Positions 53,758 through 63,807 of a stretch of 64,000 bases of DNA are shown piece by piece (position 1 is the first letter of the stretch; each line of letters opens with the position of its first letter). Both the position numbers and the translations under genes were made by a program. Source of the stretch: Deinococcus ruber (GTDB taxonomy: Bacteria > Deinococcota > Deinococci > Deinococcales > Deinococcaceae); assembly GCF_014648095.1 (NCBI RefSeq), contig NZ_BMQL01000004.1, positions 1 to 64,000 of the forward strand, written 5' to 3'. The notes below the pieces were generated by a model. That model saw only the letters and a program-made list of their open reading frames with translations, was not told the origin of the DNA and did not search any database.

Positions 53758-54561
53758 ATGCTGCCTGCCGAACTGCACTTTCTGGGCACGTCTGACAGCA
53801 AGGGCGTGCCGCGTTTCTGGTGCAGCTGCGCGGTGTGTCAGGAGGCCAGGACGACTGGCGCGAACCGGCGAACGCGTTCCAGCGCTCTGATACGGCGCGG
53901 CCCCGACACGCTGCTGCTCGACTGCGGCCCCGACCTGCACACCCAGCTCGCCCGGCTGGATAGCCCGATCATTCCCGGCGCTGTGCTGATCTCGCACGCC
54001 CACAACGATCACATGCTGGGTCTGGGCGACCTGCTCGACTATGTCGGTTACGCCGGGGGCCGCCTGAACATCTATGCGCCCGAGAAGGTGATTCCGCAGC
54101 TTCAGGAGCGCTTCGCGTATGCGTTCCGGGCCAACGGGTTTCACCGGGCTGCGCCGGTACAGCCGCTTCCGCCACAGGGCCTGGAGCTGTGCGGGTACAC
54201 CGTTCGGGCGTTCGAGGTGCCGCACGGCGCGAACGGCACCTCGCATGCCTTCCGCTTCGACTCGCCCGCGCACCGCTGGGCGTATATGACCGACGCCATC
54301 GATGTGCCGGGCGACACCGCTACGTGCTGGCTCGACAAGCTGAATCTGCTGGTGCTGGGCGCGTCGTTCTCCGACGAGTCGGCAGCGGAACACAGCGGGC
54401 GCAGCGTGTACGACGTGCGGGAAGCGCTGGGGCTGCCCTGGGCGCGGGCGGCGGGCCGGGTGCTGCTCTCGCACCTGTCACACGACATCGATACACGGGA
54501 GTCGCTGCCAGATGAACGCTTCGGGTATGCCCACGACGGTCTGCGCGTCGAGTTGCAGTAA
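53758..54561 (+). CDS. MBL fold metallo-hydrolase, PhnP-like
   Basis: 267 aa. The N-terminus has a GTSDSKGVPRFWCSCAVCQEA zinc-knuckle-like CxCxxC found in PhnP-type phosphodiesterases. The metallo-beta-lactamase metal site is SHAHNDHMLGLGDL (residues ~80-93), followed by later His/Asp ligands in YMTDAID and LLSHLSHDIDT. Relatives hydrolyse cyclic phosphodiesters; the substrate is not known. Coupled with trpC (stop and start abut). The reason for pairing with trpC is not obvious. Confidence 0.86.
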   Translation: MLPAELHFLGTSDSKGVPRFWCSCAVCQEARTTGANRRTRSSALIRRGPDTLLLDCGPDLHTQLARLDSPIIPGAVLISHAHNDHMLGLGDLLDYVGYAGGRLNIYAPEKVIPQLQERFAYAFRANGFHRAAPVQPLPPQGLELCGYTVRAFEVPHGANGTSHAFRFDSPAHRWAYMTDAIDVPGDTATCWLDKLNLLVLGASFSDESAAEHSGRSVYDVREALGLPWARAAGRVLLSHLSHDIDTRESLPDERFGYAHDGLRVELQ

Positions 54562-54564
54562 GGC

Positions 54565-55677
54565 TCAGTCTGCCAGCAGTACGCCGTACAGGCACGCCTT
54601 GAAAAAGCCGTTCCAGGCATACGGCCAGGTCTGCCCGCTCGACAGCAGCGCCGGATTATTGTGCCAGCCGGGGCCGGTAAAGTACGTCTGTGCCGAGATA
54701 TGCGGGCGGGCCGACTTGCCTTCCTGCTCATCCAGATAGCCGACCATGCGCGAGGCAGTCAGCAGCAGACCTGCGCGGGCGTTGCTGAGGGCGCGGCGGG
54801 CCTCCGCTTCGTTCTCGGGAAAGGGCTGGCCCAGATTCAGGCCCAGTTCGTGAAAGCGCGACTTTTGCAGCAGCGCGTCCTGCCACGACATCTGAGCCAG
54901 CCCCACCGTCTGGCTGAGGTTGCCGCTCAGGCCGCTTTCTCCCAGGCTTTCACTGGTTCGCAGGGCCACGGTGTCGGTCAGCGTCCTCAGCACGCCTGCC
55001 AGCCCGTACAGCTTGCCCTGGCCGCTCTGCTCGTTGTCGACGATGGCGGCCAGCATGCCGGGGGCCAGATGCGCGGCACTGGCAGCAGCCCGGATATCCT
55101 GGGCGTGTCCAAGCACCGTCCGAACCGCCATCGGAACAGGGGCGGCGGCTTCCAGCTCTGCCGCGCCGCGCAGCCCGGCTCTGGGGACCCGATTCGGTGC
55201 ATGACTGGGCACGGTGGCCCACGACAGGAAGCGCAGCCAGTCCTCGGCGTTGTTCAGCGCCGCTTCCGGGCTGGAAAACACGCTGCGCCGTCCCCTCGCC
55301 TGATTCTGATTGCGAATCTCTGCCGTCAGCAGCGTCAGCAATGCCTGGGTGCGTGCGTCGCCCAGCAGCGGCCATGCCTGCAAAAACACCTGAAAGTGCT
55401 GCTCGCTGAGCGTGACGCGCCTGCGTTCGCCCACCTGCAATTCATCCAGCGCACTCTGGAAAGTCTGTACCTGACGTGCGTATGCCTGCACCTCAGCGCT
55501 GGTGCTGGGCGGCGTGGACAGCAGCGGCAGGGTCAGGGGCGCAGTCTGCGGCGGATGCAGCAGGCGGTCGATCAGCGGGGCCACGGTGGGGCTGAAGGCC
55601 ACCGCCACCGCCACCACCGCCACACTGACCAGACGCCCGCGCCGGAGACGGGTTGGATCGACGCGCTGCACAGCCAT
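54565..55677 (-). CDS. SLT-like (lytic transglycosylase-fold) membrane-anchored protein
   Basis: 370 aa. It has an N-terminal membrane anchor (LVSVAVVAVAVAFSPTVAPLI, ~16-36), a helical middle, and a C-terminal region where MLAAIVDNEQSGQGKLYGLAG and NLSQTVGLAQMSWQDAL recall the catalytic Glu and the GLxQ motif of soluble lytic transglycosylases. The match is partial, so peptidoglycan cleavage is an inference. The start used is ATG 55677 (MAVQRVDPTRL), with TACGCT nearby; longer frames in this reading frame run antisense through the ABC permease gene. Convergent with the MBL gene. Confidence 0.65.
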   Translation of the reverse strand: MAVQRVDPTRLRRGRLVSVAVVAVAVAFSPTVAPLIDRLLHPPQTAPLTLPLLSTPPSTSAEVQAYARQVQTFQSALDELQVGERRRVTLSEQHFQVFLQAWPLLGDARTQALLTLLTAEIRNQNQARGRRSVFSSPEAALNNAEDWLRFLSWATVPSHAPNRVPRAGLRGAAELEAAAPVPMAVRTVLGHAQDIRAAASAAHLAPGMLAAIVDNEQSGQGKLYGLAGVLRTLTDTVALRTSESLGESGLSGNLSQTVGLAQMSWQDALLQKSRFHELGLNLGQPFPENEAEARRALSNARAGLLLTASRMVGYLDEQEGKSARPHISAQTYFTGPGWHNNPALLSSGQTWPYAWNGFFKACLYGVLLAD

Positions 55678-55761
55678 GCCTTTAGCGTAGGGTCTGGCGT
55701 AGAGCGAGGCAAGTCTGGATGAACACTGCCGCAAGCCCCCAGCTTCATATCGCACAAAAGA

Positions 55762-55795
55762 AAGCAGGCCCGCACCGTGAAGGGCGGGCCTGCTT
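55762..55795 (-). terminator. Terminator of the sugar ABC transporter operon
   Basis: AAGCAGGCCCGC and GCGGGCCTGCTT form a 12-bp stem (loop ACCGTGAAGG); on the minus strand TTTCTTTTG follows. It lies 14 nt past the stop of the permease gene at 55809. Confidence 0.9.
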
Positions 55796-55808
55796 CGCTG
55801 AGTGAGGG

Positions 55809-56657
55809 TTAGCCTTTCACCGCGCCTGCCGTCAGGCCCGAGACGATGTTGCGCTGGAAAATGAGCACCAGTGCGATCAGCGGCACCGTGACCACGATGC
55901 TGGCCGCCATGATCGGCCCCCAGGGCTGGTCGAACTGCGACGCACCCGAGAAGTTGGCGATGACCGGCGGAATGGTGCGGTTGCTGCTGGTAAAGGTCAG
56001 TGCGAACAGGTACTCGTTCCAGCAGTTGATGAAGGCCAGCAGACCCGTCGTGACCAGGGCGGGCATCATCACCGGGAACAGTACCCTGAACAGCGTCTGA
56101 AGCGGCGTCGCGCCGTCGACCAGCGACGCTTCTTCCAGCTCGCCGGGGATGTCGCGCACGAAGCTGGTGAGCACCCACACGGTAAACGGAATGGTGAAGA
56201 TCAGATAGCTGAAGATCAGGGCAACCGGGTTGTTGTACGTTCCGGACGCCTGCACCACGGTGTACAGACCGCCCAGCACCGCGATCTGCGGAAACACGCT
56301 GACCGCCAGGATGATGTACAGAATCATCGACTTGCCCTTGAACCGGAAGCGTCCGAGGGCGTAGGCCGCCAGGGTGCCGATCAGCAGGCTGAGCGCCACC
56401 GAGCCAGCCGCCACGATCAGGCTGAGCAGGAAGGCGTGCTGAAACTGCGGGTTGTTGAAGACCGTCACGTAATTGCTGATGGTGCTGGGTGCCAGGATGA
56501 ATTTGCTGGGCACCAGGAACAGATCGCCGCCGCGCCGGAAGCTGGTCAGGACGGCCCACAGGAAGGGGAACAGCAGGTAGAAGGCGATCAGGATGACCAG
56601 GACGTAAAAGCCGATGCGCTGGAGATAGAACAGGGTAGGGTTGCGTTTTGCGAGCAT
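55809..56657 (-). CDS. Carbohydrate ABC transporter permease (MalG type)
   Basis: Inner-membrane permease of a sugar importer, 282 aa, six spans. The binding-protein-dependent transport loop [21 protein letters not shown] (split around residues ~180-200; EAA motif) contacts the ATPase. The start has AGGAGGCTGATCAACC before the ATG. It follows the MalF-type permease by 16 nt on the same strand. No ATPase gene is present in the operon, so it probably uses a shared MsmK/MalK-like ATPase encoded elsewhere. Confidence 0.93.
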   Translation of the reverse strand: MLAKRNPTLFYLQRIGFYVLVILIAFYLLFPFLWAVLTSFRRGGDLFLVPSKFILAPSTISNYVTVFNNPQFQHAFLLSLIVAAGSVALSLLIGTLAAYALGRFRFKGKSMILYIILAVSVFPQIAVLGGLYTVVQASGTYNNPVALIFSYLIFTIPFTVWVLTSFVRDIPGELEEASLVDGATPLQTLFRVLFPVMMPALVTTGLLAFINCWNEYLFALTFTSSNRTIPPVIANFSGASQFDQPWGPIMAASIVVTVPLIALVLIFQRNIVSGLTAGAVKG

Positions 56658-56673
56658 GGTTGATCAGCCTCCT

Positions 56674-57609
56674 TTAATCGAACTTGACGCGGAAGGCGGT
56701 GACGTAAGCCACCACAATCGCCATGATGATCACGAAGATAGCGACGGCCACTGCGCTGCCACTGCCCAGCAGCTGATTGTCGATCAGGGCCAGACGGGCG
56801 TACCCGGTCATCGAGGTGGTGGCGGCGTTGTTGGCTCCCAGCATCACGTACATGATGTCGAAGACTCGCAGCGCGTCGAGCGAGCGGAACACCAGCGCCA
56901 CCAGCAGCGCGGGGCGCAGCAGCGGCAGGGTCATGCGCCAGAACTGCGTCCACTTGCTCGCGCCGTCCATGTCGGCGGCCTCGTACATGTCGCTGGGCAG
57001 GCTCTGAAGGCCCGCCAGAATCAGCAGGGCCATGAAGCTGGTGGTCTTCCAGACATCCACAGCGATCATGGCCCAGATGGCACTGCCGCTGTCGGCCAGC
57101 AGTGCTCTGCCGCCCAGCACGCCGCGTCCGATCAGGCCGAAGCTGTCGTTGTACATGTACGTCCACATCTGGGCGCTGACCACCGTGGGAATGGCCCAGG
57201 GAATCAGCATGGCGGTCCGCATGAAGGCGCGTCCCTTGAAGTTGCTGTTGACCACCAGCGCGATGATCATGCCGAACACCGTTTCGAGGAACACGCTGAC
57301 CACCGTGAACAGCAGGGTGTTCTGAACCGATTGCCACCACTTCGGATCTTGCAGGAAGCCGATGCCGATGCCGTCTTCGGTGGTGAACCAGAAGTTGTGG
57401 AGGCCCACGAATTTGGCCTGATCGGGGTTGGTCAGGTTGGCCTCGAACAGGCTGTAATAGATGGTTCGGTACAGCGGATAGCCCGCGACCAGCGCGATGG
57501 CGATCAGGGTGGGCAGCAGGAACCAGATGGCCTGCCTGGCCCGGGCCGCCTCGATGCCCTTGCGGCTGACGGGCGCGTTGTTGGTTGTGACGGTGGACTG
57601 GGTTGTCAT
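56674..57609 (-). CDS. Carbohydrate ABC transporter permease (MalF type)
   Basis: 311 aa, about six spans: [22 protein letters not shown] (residues ~28-49) at the start, and the [25 protein letters not shown] loop around residues ~218-240. GGGAGCTGAG precedes the ATG at 57609. It pairs with the MalG-type permease downstream and the binding protein upstream (57974-59245). Substrate likely maltose/trehalose or another glucoside, from the binding protein. An unrelated-frame extension to 57675 is rejected. Confidence 0.93.
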   Translation of the reverse strand: MTTQSTVTTNNAPVSRKGIEAARARQAIWFLLPTLIAIALVAGYPLYRTIYYSLFEANLTNPDQAKFVGLHNFWFTTEDGIGIGFLQDPKWWQSVQNTLLFTVVSVFLETVFGMIIALVVNSNFKGRAFMRTAMLIPWAIPTVVSAQMWTYMYNDSFGLIGRGVLGGRALLADSGSAIWAMIAVDVWKTTSFMALLILAGLQSLPSDMYEAADMDGASKWTQFWRMTLPLLRPALLVALVFRSLDALRVFDIMYVMLGANNAATTSMTGYARLALIDNQLLGSGSAVAVAIFVIIMAIVVAYVTAFRVKFD

Positions 57610-57973
57610 CTCAGCTCCCTTTGAGCGAACGCTCGGTGTGACAGTGAAGACCGGCAACGGTGACGGTAGAGGCAACGGTCACGGCTCTGGCAACGGTGGT
57701 GGCGAAGAGGCGGCGGTTGTCTGCCGATGAAACAGGGGAGAACACAGCCGAGAATAAAACGCAGCAAAGAGGAGAAGCAGGAACGATGAGGCGTGGCTGG
57801 CTGCAATACGGTGTGCTTTCAACTCTACGCTCAAAACTGTGTCTAAGAGCGGCGTGTATAGAAGATGTCTACGAAGCTGATATGAAAAAGTGTACATGAA
57901 AAAGTCTATACGAAAAAAGCGTGGGGAACGCCGTGTTTCTGGCGTTCCCCACGCTTTTAAACCGGGGTTCCGC
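57610..57973. other. Gene-free stretch between permease genes and the sugar-binding protein gene
   Basis: 364 nt. The part nearest the binding-protein gene is the terminator listed at 57913. The rest is purine-rich on the plus strand with repeated GGCAACGGT strings around 57650-57705 (imperfect direct repeats). I see no convincing ORF or promoter. It lowers the amount of permease mRNA relative to binding-protein mRNA, as in other sugar ABC operons. Confidence 0.5.
57913..57958 (-). terminator. Attenuator/terminator after the sugar-binding protein gene
   Basis: GTGGGGAACGCC and GGCGTTCCCCAC form a 12-bp stem around GTGTTTCT. On the minus strand it is followed by GCTTTTTTCG. It sits 14 nt past the binding-protein stop and before the permease genes, so it likely trims readthrough into them. 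Confidence 0.9.
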
Positions 57974-59245
<1,272 letters not shown>

Positions 59246-59356
59246 GGTGTCCTCCGAAGGACGAACAGGGGGCAAGACGACTGTCCAGCGCAGATGCTGG
59301 ACAAGAACCAGGGAGACATCCCGAAAAACACCTCCACGAACACTCAAACAGGAGGC

Positions 59357-59368
59357 GGAAGCGGTTCC
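59357..59368. promoter_or_regulatory. LacI-type operator O2, downstream of the promoter
   Basis: GGAAGCGGTTCC, a 12-bp near-palindrome (one mismatch from the perfect site O1) about +20 to +31 of the binding-protein transcript. Confidence 0.75.
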
Positions 59369-59393
59369 AGAGGTCTGGTTTAACGACAGGCAA

Positions 59394-59422
59394 AGATTAC
59401 ACCGAAGCTCATAAGGTGTCAA
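59394..59422 (-). promoter_or_regulatory. Strong promoter of the sugar ABC operon
   Basis: On the minus strand -35 TTGACA (59417-59422), 17-nt spacer, -10 TAATCT (59394-59399). It is bracketed by the operators at 59357 and 59426, as expected for a repressor that blocks or loops across the promoter. Confidence 0.85.
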
Positions 59423-59425
59423 TAC

Positions 59426-59437
59426 GGAAGCGCTTCC
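59426..59437. promoter_or_regulatory. LacI-type operator O1, upstream of the promoter
   Basis: GGAAGCGCTTCC, a perfect 12-bp palindrome ending 3 bp from the -35 box. Centre-to-centre distance to O2 is 69 bp. A looser relative, TGAAACGGTTCA, is at 59511-59522. Confidence 0.8.
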
Positions 59438-59632
59438 ATACGGCGTCCAGCCAACATTCACCTTGTCTGGGCGCTGGAAAACCCCTGTTGTCTGGAGGCT
59501 TGCTCAAGACTGAAACGGTTCAGCTTATCCGGCTTGCTCATCTGCGTCGGCCCATCATTTACTCATCAAAACACAGGCTGGAGGGAGGTGATTCGCTGAT
59601 CTGCGTCTGTCGCCTGAAGCTGGCCCGGCCCG

Positions 59633-60055
59633 TTACTCGCTGATCCAGGCAGTTGCACTCGATATCGGCACCGAGACCGTCACAAGCTGCATGTCTTCGA
59701 AGCGCAGGACGACTTTGACGCGCCCGACGTTCCTGAAGTCTCCTGCCAGCACCACCCGGTACAGGCTTTCCTGGCCGATGATGGTCGGGCTGTCGAGCGG
59801 AATACTCTTGACAACCATGCAGTGCGGCTTACAGGCCAGCAGTTTGGCGTGCCCGCCGTCAAACCATGCCCCGGTCAGGGCGTCTTTGCCGTGCGGTGTG
59901 AAGCTGGCTGCCAGCAGCATGCCGCCGAAAGTGGGCGTCAGACCGTGCGCCTCGACCACCGGGGGGCTTCCCGCCGAACTGAGCGTGGTCAGCAGGAAGG
60001 CAGACGCGAGCAGCACCAGCACAGAGCGGGTCAGACGGGGAAAAGGCACATTCAT
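59633..60055 (-). CDS. Secreted hypothetical protein, 140 aa
   Basis: A signal peptide ([20 protein letters not shown]) is followed by a small beta-rich domain: [36 protein letters not shown] with a CxxxC pair, and [20 protein letters not shown]. No family recognised. The ATG overlaps the truD stop (ATGA), so it is coupled to truD, an unlikely functional partner. Confidence 0.7.
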   Translation of the reverse strand: MNVPFPRLTRSVLVLLASAFLLTTLSSAGSPPVVEAHGLTPTFGGMLLAASFTPHGKDALTGAWFDGGHAKLLACKPHCMVVKSIPLDSPTIIGQESLYRVVLAGDFRNVGRVKVVLRFEDMQLVTVSVPISSATAWISE

Positions 60056-61158
60056 TCGTCCTCCTGCGAGAACTCGGAGTCGTGGGCTTCGGTGCTGGTG
60101 TCGGTGCTGCTCTCGCTCTGTACAGCCAGCGGGCCATCTACATCGGTGCCGGTCAGTTCGCGCAGCAGGCTGGTGGCAAAACTTCCCCGTGGCAGGGTAA
60201 AGCTGACCGCGTAGCCGTCTGGCAGGGCTTCCACCGACGTGTCTTCGGCAAAGATGCGGGTGATGCGGCGATCTCCCTTGCGGCTGCTGAACGCGGCGGG
60301 CGTCAGGTCGAAGGCGCTCAGGGCTTCCTGCTCCAGCGCTCCGGCGTCCTGGGTCAGCGGTTTGACCTTGCGCCCGAACAGCGTGCCGGTGGCGCTGACC
60401 TCGCCGCGCTCGGCCCGCAGCGATTCCAGCGGCGCGTCCTGTACCTCGAATACCCCGCCCGTATCGTGCTTTTTAGCCATATCGCCGCTGAGCAGGGCCG
60501 CAAACAGGCCGCGTTCCAGCCGCAGCGTCAGAAAGCGGTTGAAGATCAGGCTCTGCACGCTGCTGACCAGAAAGCGGCGAACTGCCGGGTCGCGCAGCTT
60601 CGACTCGCCGCGCAGAACTCGCAGTCCTTCCTCGGCATTCAGGCCGCCCAGCCCGAAGCGCTGCGGGCCGAAATAATTGGGAATGCCGAGCTGGTTGAGC
60701 AGATCGAGGGTGGCCTGTGCCTGCGCCGCCGTGCCTGCCGCTTCCCGCACGCGCACCGTGAAACGGTTGCCTTTCAGGTGGCCCATGCCCAGGCGGTTGG
60801 GGTGGCGGGAAACGTCCAGAATCTCCACGCCGTCCAGCGCAAACCCGGACAGCCGCCGCTCGGCCTTGGCAGGCAGGCTCAGCCACTGGGTCGTGACCGC
60901 GTGCCGATCTTTCAGGCCCGCCGCCGCCACGTCGGTCGGACGCAGGCCCAGTTGCCCCGCGAGTTCGCGCATCAGATACGCGGTGGTGTGTCCGGTCTTG
61001 CGAACATGCAGATACAGGTGATCGCCCTCGCCCGAAGGCAGATACAGCGGCACCTCGTCGACACGGAAGTCTTCCGGCGCACTTCGCAGCACACCGCCTG
61101 TGCGGGGCGTGTCGGTCAGCGGGCGCAGGTCGGCCCAGGTAAAGGAGAAAGTAGTCAT
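60052..61158 (-). CDS. truD: tRNA pseudouridine(13) synthase TruD
   Basis: Makes pseudouridine 13 in tRNA-Glu and others; 368 aa. The catalytic-Asp motif [18 protein letters not shown] (residues ~79-96) fits the TruD GxKDxxxxTxQ signature. [20 protein letters not shown] and [12 protein letters not shown] (~150-175) are other conserved segments. The insertion domain lies in the middle. The C-terminus has a poorly conserved acidic Ser/Thr/Glu-rich tail. It is first of the truD plus 140-aa pair. Confidence 0.95.
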   Translation of the reverse strand: MTTFSFTWADLRPLTDTPRTGGVLRSAPEDFRVDEVPLYLPSGEGDHLYLHVRKTGHTTAYLMRELAGQLGLRPTDVAAAGLKDRHAVTTQWLSLPAKAERRLSGFALDGVEILDVSRHPNRLGMGHLKGNRFTVRVREAAGTAAQAQATLDLLNQLGIPNYFGPQRFGLGGLNAEEGLRVLRGESKLRDPAVRRFLVSSVQSLIFNRFLTLRLERGLFAALLSGDMAKKHDTGGVFEVQDAPLESLRAERGEVSATGTLFGRKVKPLTQDAGALEQEALSAFDLTPAAFSSRKGDRRITRIFAEDTSVEALPDGYAVSFTLPRGSFATSLLRELTGTDVDGPLAVQSESSTDTSTEAHDSEFSQEDE

Positions 61159-61406
61159 AGAGGGGTCGGACGCAGAAAGCGGAGCCGTAGCCGTCAGCTT
61201 AGGGCGTCAAGGTGAGGGAGGATGTGAAAAGACAGGCGAAAGCTGCCTGCGGCTGTGTGTTCCAGTATTTTTTTAGGTCTTTCCTCCTTTTGCTTCTGTG
61301 TTGCCGCCTCTTCCTGCGTGTTTGTAGACGCTGGCTCCTAGTTGCAGGCTGTTTGCTGCGCCATCTGGCGGATTCGCAGGGTAGACGGGCGCTGGTAGCC
61401 TGAGCT

Positions 61407-62369
61407 GTGCCCCCTGTTTCTGTGGATTCGCTGCCGTCACCTGCCGCGCTGGCTGCTGTCACCCTGGCCATGCAACATCCCCTCACGCGCCGCTGGGTGC
61501 CCGACGAGCAGCGCCTCCTCCTGCTTGCAGACGCGCACGAAGACGATCTGGAACTGGCGACCAGTCTGGAGATCGCCGCCATGCGTGCGGCTCACTTCAG
61601 TTTCGATCAGCTTGGCCCTGAACAGTACCTGGACCGCTGGACTGCCGCGAGCAGCGACCTGTCGGCTCTGCTCAGCATCCGCTTCGAGGGGTTGGACAGA
61701 ACCCGGCCTTTCGTGAATGTCAGCGGCCTGTCGCGCCCGTGGACGATGGCCGATCTGCCCGCACTGCAACAAGCGGCGCTCGGTGTGTTCGGAGCGTTCG
61801 GGCCGCGCTCCCTGCGGCTGTTCAGCGCCGAGCCGATAGATGCGTTCCCCGGACTGGGGCGAGATCGGCGCTTTCTGGCGGCCCCTGTTGCCGACCTCGT
61901 GACAGCCGGGGCAGACATTCCATCCGAACTGACGCTGCGGCCCACGCTGGACGACACGCATCTGCACGCTGCACAGGCCGCCTACGCCGCCACCGATGCA
62001 CAGTATCCGGCGCACGCACGGCAGGCCAGTGTGCTGGAGGCCGAGCAACTGGCGGAAGCAGTCGAGGCGGGCACCCTGTTCGATGTGTTGGTCGGTGGCG
62101 TATGGGCCGGGTACGTTGGCACTCTTTCGCATATCAAGCTGGGATTGCCTGCCGACAGCATTCAGGAACTGCTGCTGATACCTGCCTTCCGGGGACGCGG
62201 CTATGGCCCCCACCTGACCACCCTGCTGGCCCGCGCCCTGCCAGATACGGGCCGCATCCTCTTCGGCACCATCCACGCCGACAACCGGGGAGCCAGAGAA
62301 GCGGCGCTGAGAGCAGGGCGGCTGGATGTGGGCGGGTGGGTGAATGCAGCGCTGGTGCAGTCCAGTTGA
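61407..62369 (+). CDS. GNAT family N-acetyltransferase, 320 aa
   Basis: GTG start with TAGCCT close upstream. The C-terminal GNAT domain has LLLIPAFRGRGYGPHLTTLLAR (acetyl-CoA loop RGRGYG, residues ~255-270) and TIHADNRGAREAALRAGR near the end. The N-terminal ~170 residues are a divergent domain I cannot place. It is probably a two-module acetyltransferase. Its stop is 8 nt from the convergent comM stop. Confidence 0.8.
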   Translation: MPPVSVDSLPSPAALAAVTLAMQHPLTRRWVPDEQRLLLLADAHEDDLELATSLEIAAMRAAHFSFDQLGPEQYLDRWTAASSDLSALLSIRFEGLDRTRPFVNVSGLSRPWTMADLPALQQAALGVFGAFGPRSLRLFSAEPIDAFPGLGRDRRFLAAPVADLVTAGADIPSELTLRPTLDDTHLHAAQAAYAATDAQYPAHARQASVLEAEQLAEAVEAGTLFDVLVGGVWAGYVGTLSHIKLGLPADSIQELLLIPAFRGRGYGPHLTTLLARALPDTGRILFGTIHADNRGAREAALRAGRLDVGGWVNAALVQSS

Positions 62370-62376
62370 GGCGCTG

Positions 62377-63777
62377 TTACACCAGGGTTTTGGGCCGGTA
62401 GGTCACTGCTTCGGCCAGATGGCTTTCCGTGATGTCGTCGCTGCCGCCCAGATCGGCCACCGTGCGGGCCACCCGCAGCACCCGGTCGAAGCCGCGTCCG
62501 GTCAGGCCAAGCTGGCGTGCGGCGGCGCGAATAAAGCTGTCGGGGCCGGGGGCGAGCTGTGTGAACTCGCGCAGCTTCTGGCCGATCAGCAGGCCGTTGC
62601 GCTCGCCCTGCCGGGCCATCATGGTGGTGCGGGCGTGTTCCAGCCGCTTCCTGACCACGCCGCTGCTTTCGCCGGGGGTCGCACGCGAAAGCTCGTCCAC
62701 CGTCAGGCGCGGAACCCTCACGATGATGTCGATGCGGTCGAGCAGCGGCCCTGAAATCCGGGCGGCGTAGCGGGTGCGCTCGGAGGGTTTGCACACGCAG
62801 GGCCGCTCCGGGTCACCGAGGTAGCCGCAGGGGCACGGATTCATAGCCGCGATCAGCTGAAACTGTGCCGGATACATCACGCTGGCCCGCGCCCGGCTGA
62901 TAACGACTCTGCCGTCTTCAAGCGGCTGGCGCATGGTTTCCAGCGCCCGGCGGCTGAACTCGGGGAATTCGTCGAGAAACAGCACGCCCCGGTGCGCCAG
63001 CGACACCTCGCCGGGCCGGGGAACGCTGCCGCCCCCGATCAGGCCAGCGTCCGATACGGTGCTGTGCGGCGAGCGGTACGGCGGCGTTTCGATCAGACCA
63101 CGCGCTGTGCCCAGCATCCCGGCAGCGCTGTGAATGCGCGTGACTTCCAGCGCTTCCGCCCGCGTCAGCCGGGGCAGCAGGCTGGGGGCACGCCGCGCCA
63201 GCATGGTTTTTCCGCTGCCGGGCGACCCCACCATCAGCAGGTTGTGGCCGCCTGCCAGCGCGATTTCCAGCGCCCGTTTGGCCTGCCCCTGCCCCTTGAT
63301 GTCGAGCAGATCGAGCAGCGCTTCCGGGTCGGGTGCGGGCGGCGGCGGCTCGGCGGGCGTCAACAGCGTCTGACCGCTCAGGTGCGCCACCGCGTCTCGC
63401 AGGCCCGTGGCCCCCAGCACCTTCACGCCGTCGATCAGGGCCGCTTCGGGGGCACTCGCGGCGGGCAGCATGACCGATTCACCCGTCTGAGCCGCCAGCA
63501 GCGCCAGATTCACCGCCCCCTGAATGGGCCGCAGCGAGCCGTCGAGTGCCAGTTCGCCCGCCGCAATCAGGCCGCGCAGCATGGCCGCCGGAAAGACGTC
63601 CTGCGCCGCCAGCAGGCCCAGCGCGATAGGTAGATCGTAGATCGGGCCTTCCTTGCGCAGATCGGCGGGGGCAAGGTTCACCGTGATGCGGGCGGTCGGA
63701 AAACTCAGCCCGCTGTTGCGGATGGCTGCCCGCACGCGCTCCCGCGCCTCGCTGACCGCCTGATCGGGCAGGCCCAC
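62377..63777 (-). CDS. comM: 5'-truncated ComM/YifB Mg-chelatase-like AAA+ protein
   Basis: ComM is a hexameric helicase aiding branch migration in natural transformation. What remains is 466 codons from an in-frame GTG at 63777, including [18 protein letters not shown] and [17 protein letters not shown] of the N-terminal domain, Walker [15 protein letters not shown] (~residue 183), Walker [13 protein letters not shown], and the C-terminal CPCGYLGD zinc-like motif. The ~35 residues that should precede (the usual start up to FTIVG) are absent: in-frame reading upstream gives [12 protein letters not shown], then the stop of a recombinase gene. The family is normally ~500 aa. Likely inactivated by insertion, though translation from the GTG is possible. 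Confidence 0.85.
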   Translation of the reverse strand: MGLPDQAVSEARERVRAAIRNSGLSFPTARITVNLAPADLRKEGPIYDLPIALGLLAAQDVFPAAMLRGLIAAGELALDGSLRPIQGAVNLALLAAQTGESVMLPAASAPEAALIDGVKVLGATGLRDAVAHLSGQTLLTPAEPPPPAPDPEALLDLLDIKGQGQAKRALEIALAGGHNLLMVGSPGSGKTMLARRAPSLLPRLTRAEALEVTRIHSAAGMLGTARGLIETPPYRSPHSTVSDAGLIGGGSVPRPGEVSLAHRGVLFLDEFPEFSRRALETMRQPLEDGRVVISRARASVMYPAQFQLIAAMNPCPCGYLGDPERPCVCKPSERTRYAARISGPLLDRIDIIVRVPRLTVDELSRATPGESSGVVRKRLEHARTTMMARQGERNGLLIGQKLREFTQLAPGPDSFIRAAARQLGLTGRGFDRVLRVARTVADLGGSDDITESHLAEAVTYRPKTLV

Positions 63778-63807
63778 GATGGTGATACACGGCTCAGACT
63801 TCCCACG

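Noticed and set aside
54565..56559. A 664-codon open frame including the SLT-like protein
   Set aside because: The first ~290 codons run out of frame over the same-strand MalG-type permease gene and the terminator; the gene starts at 55677.
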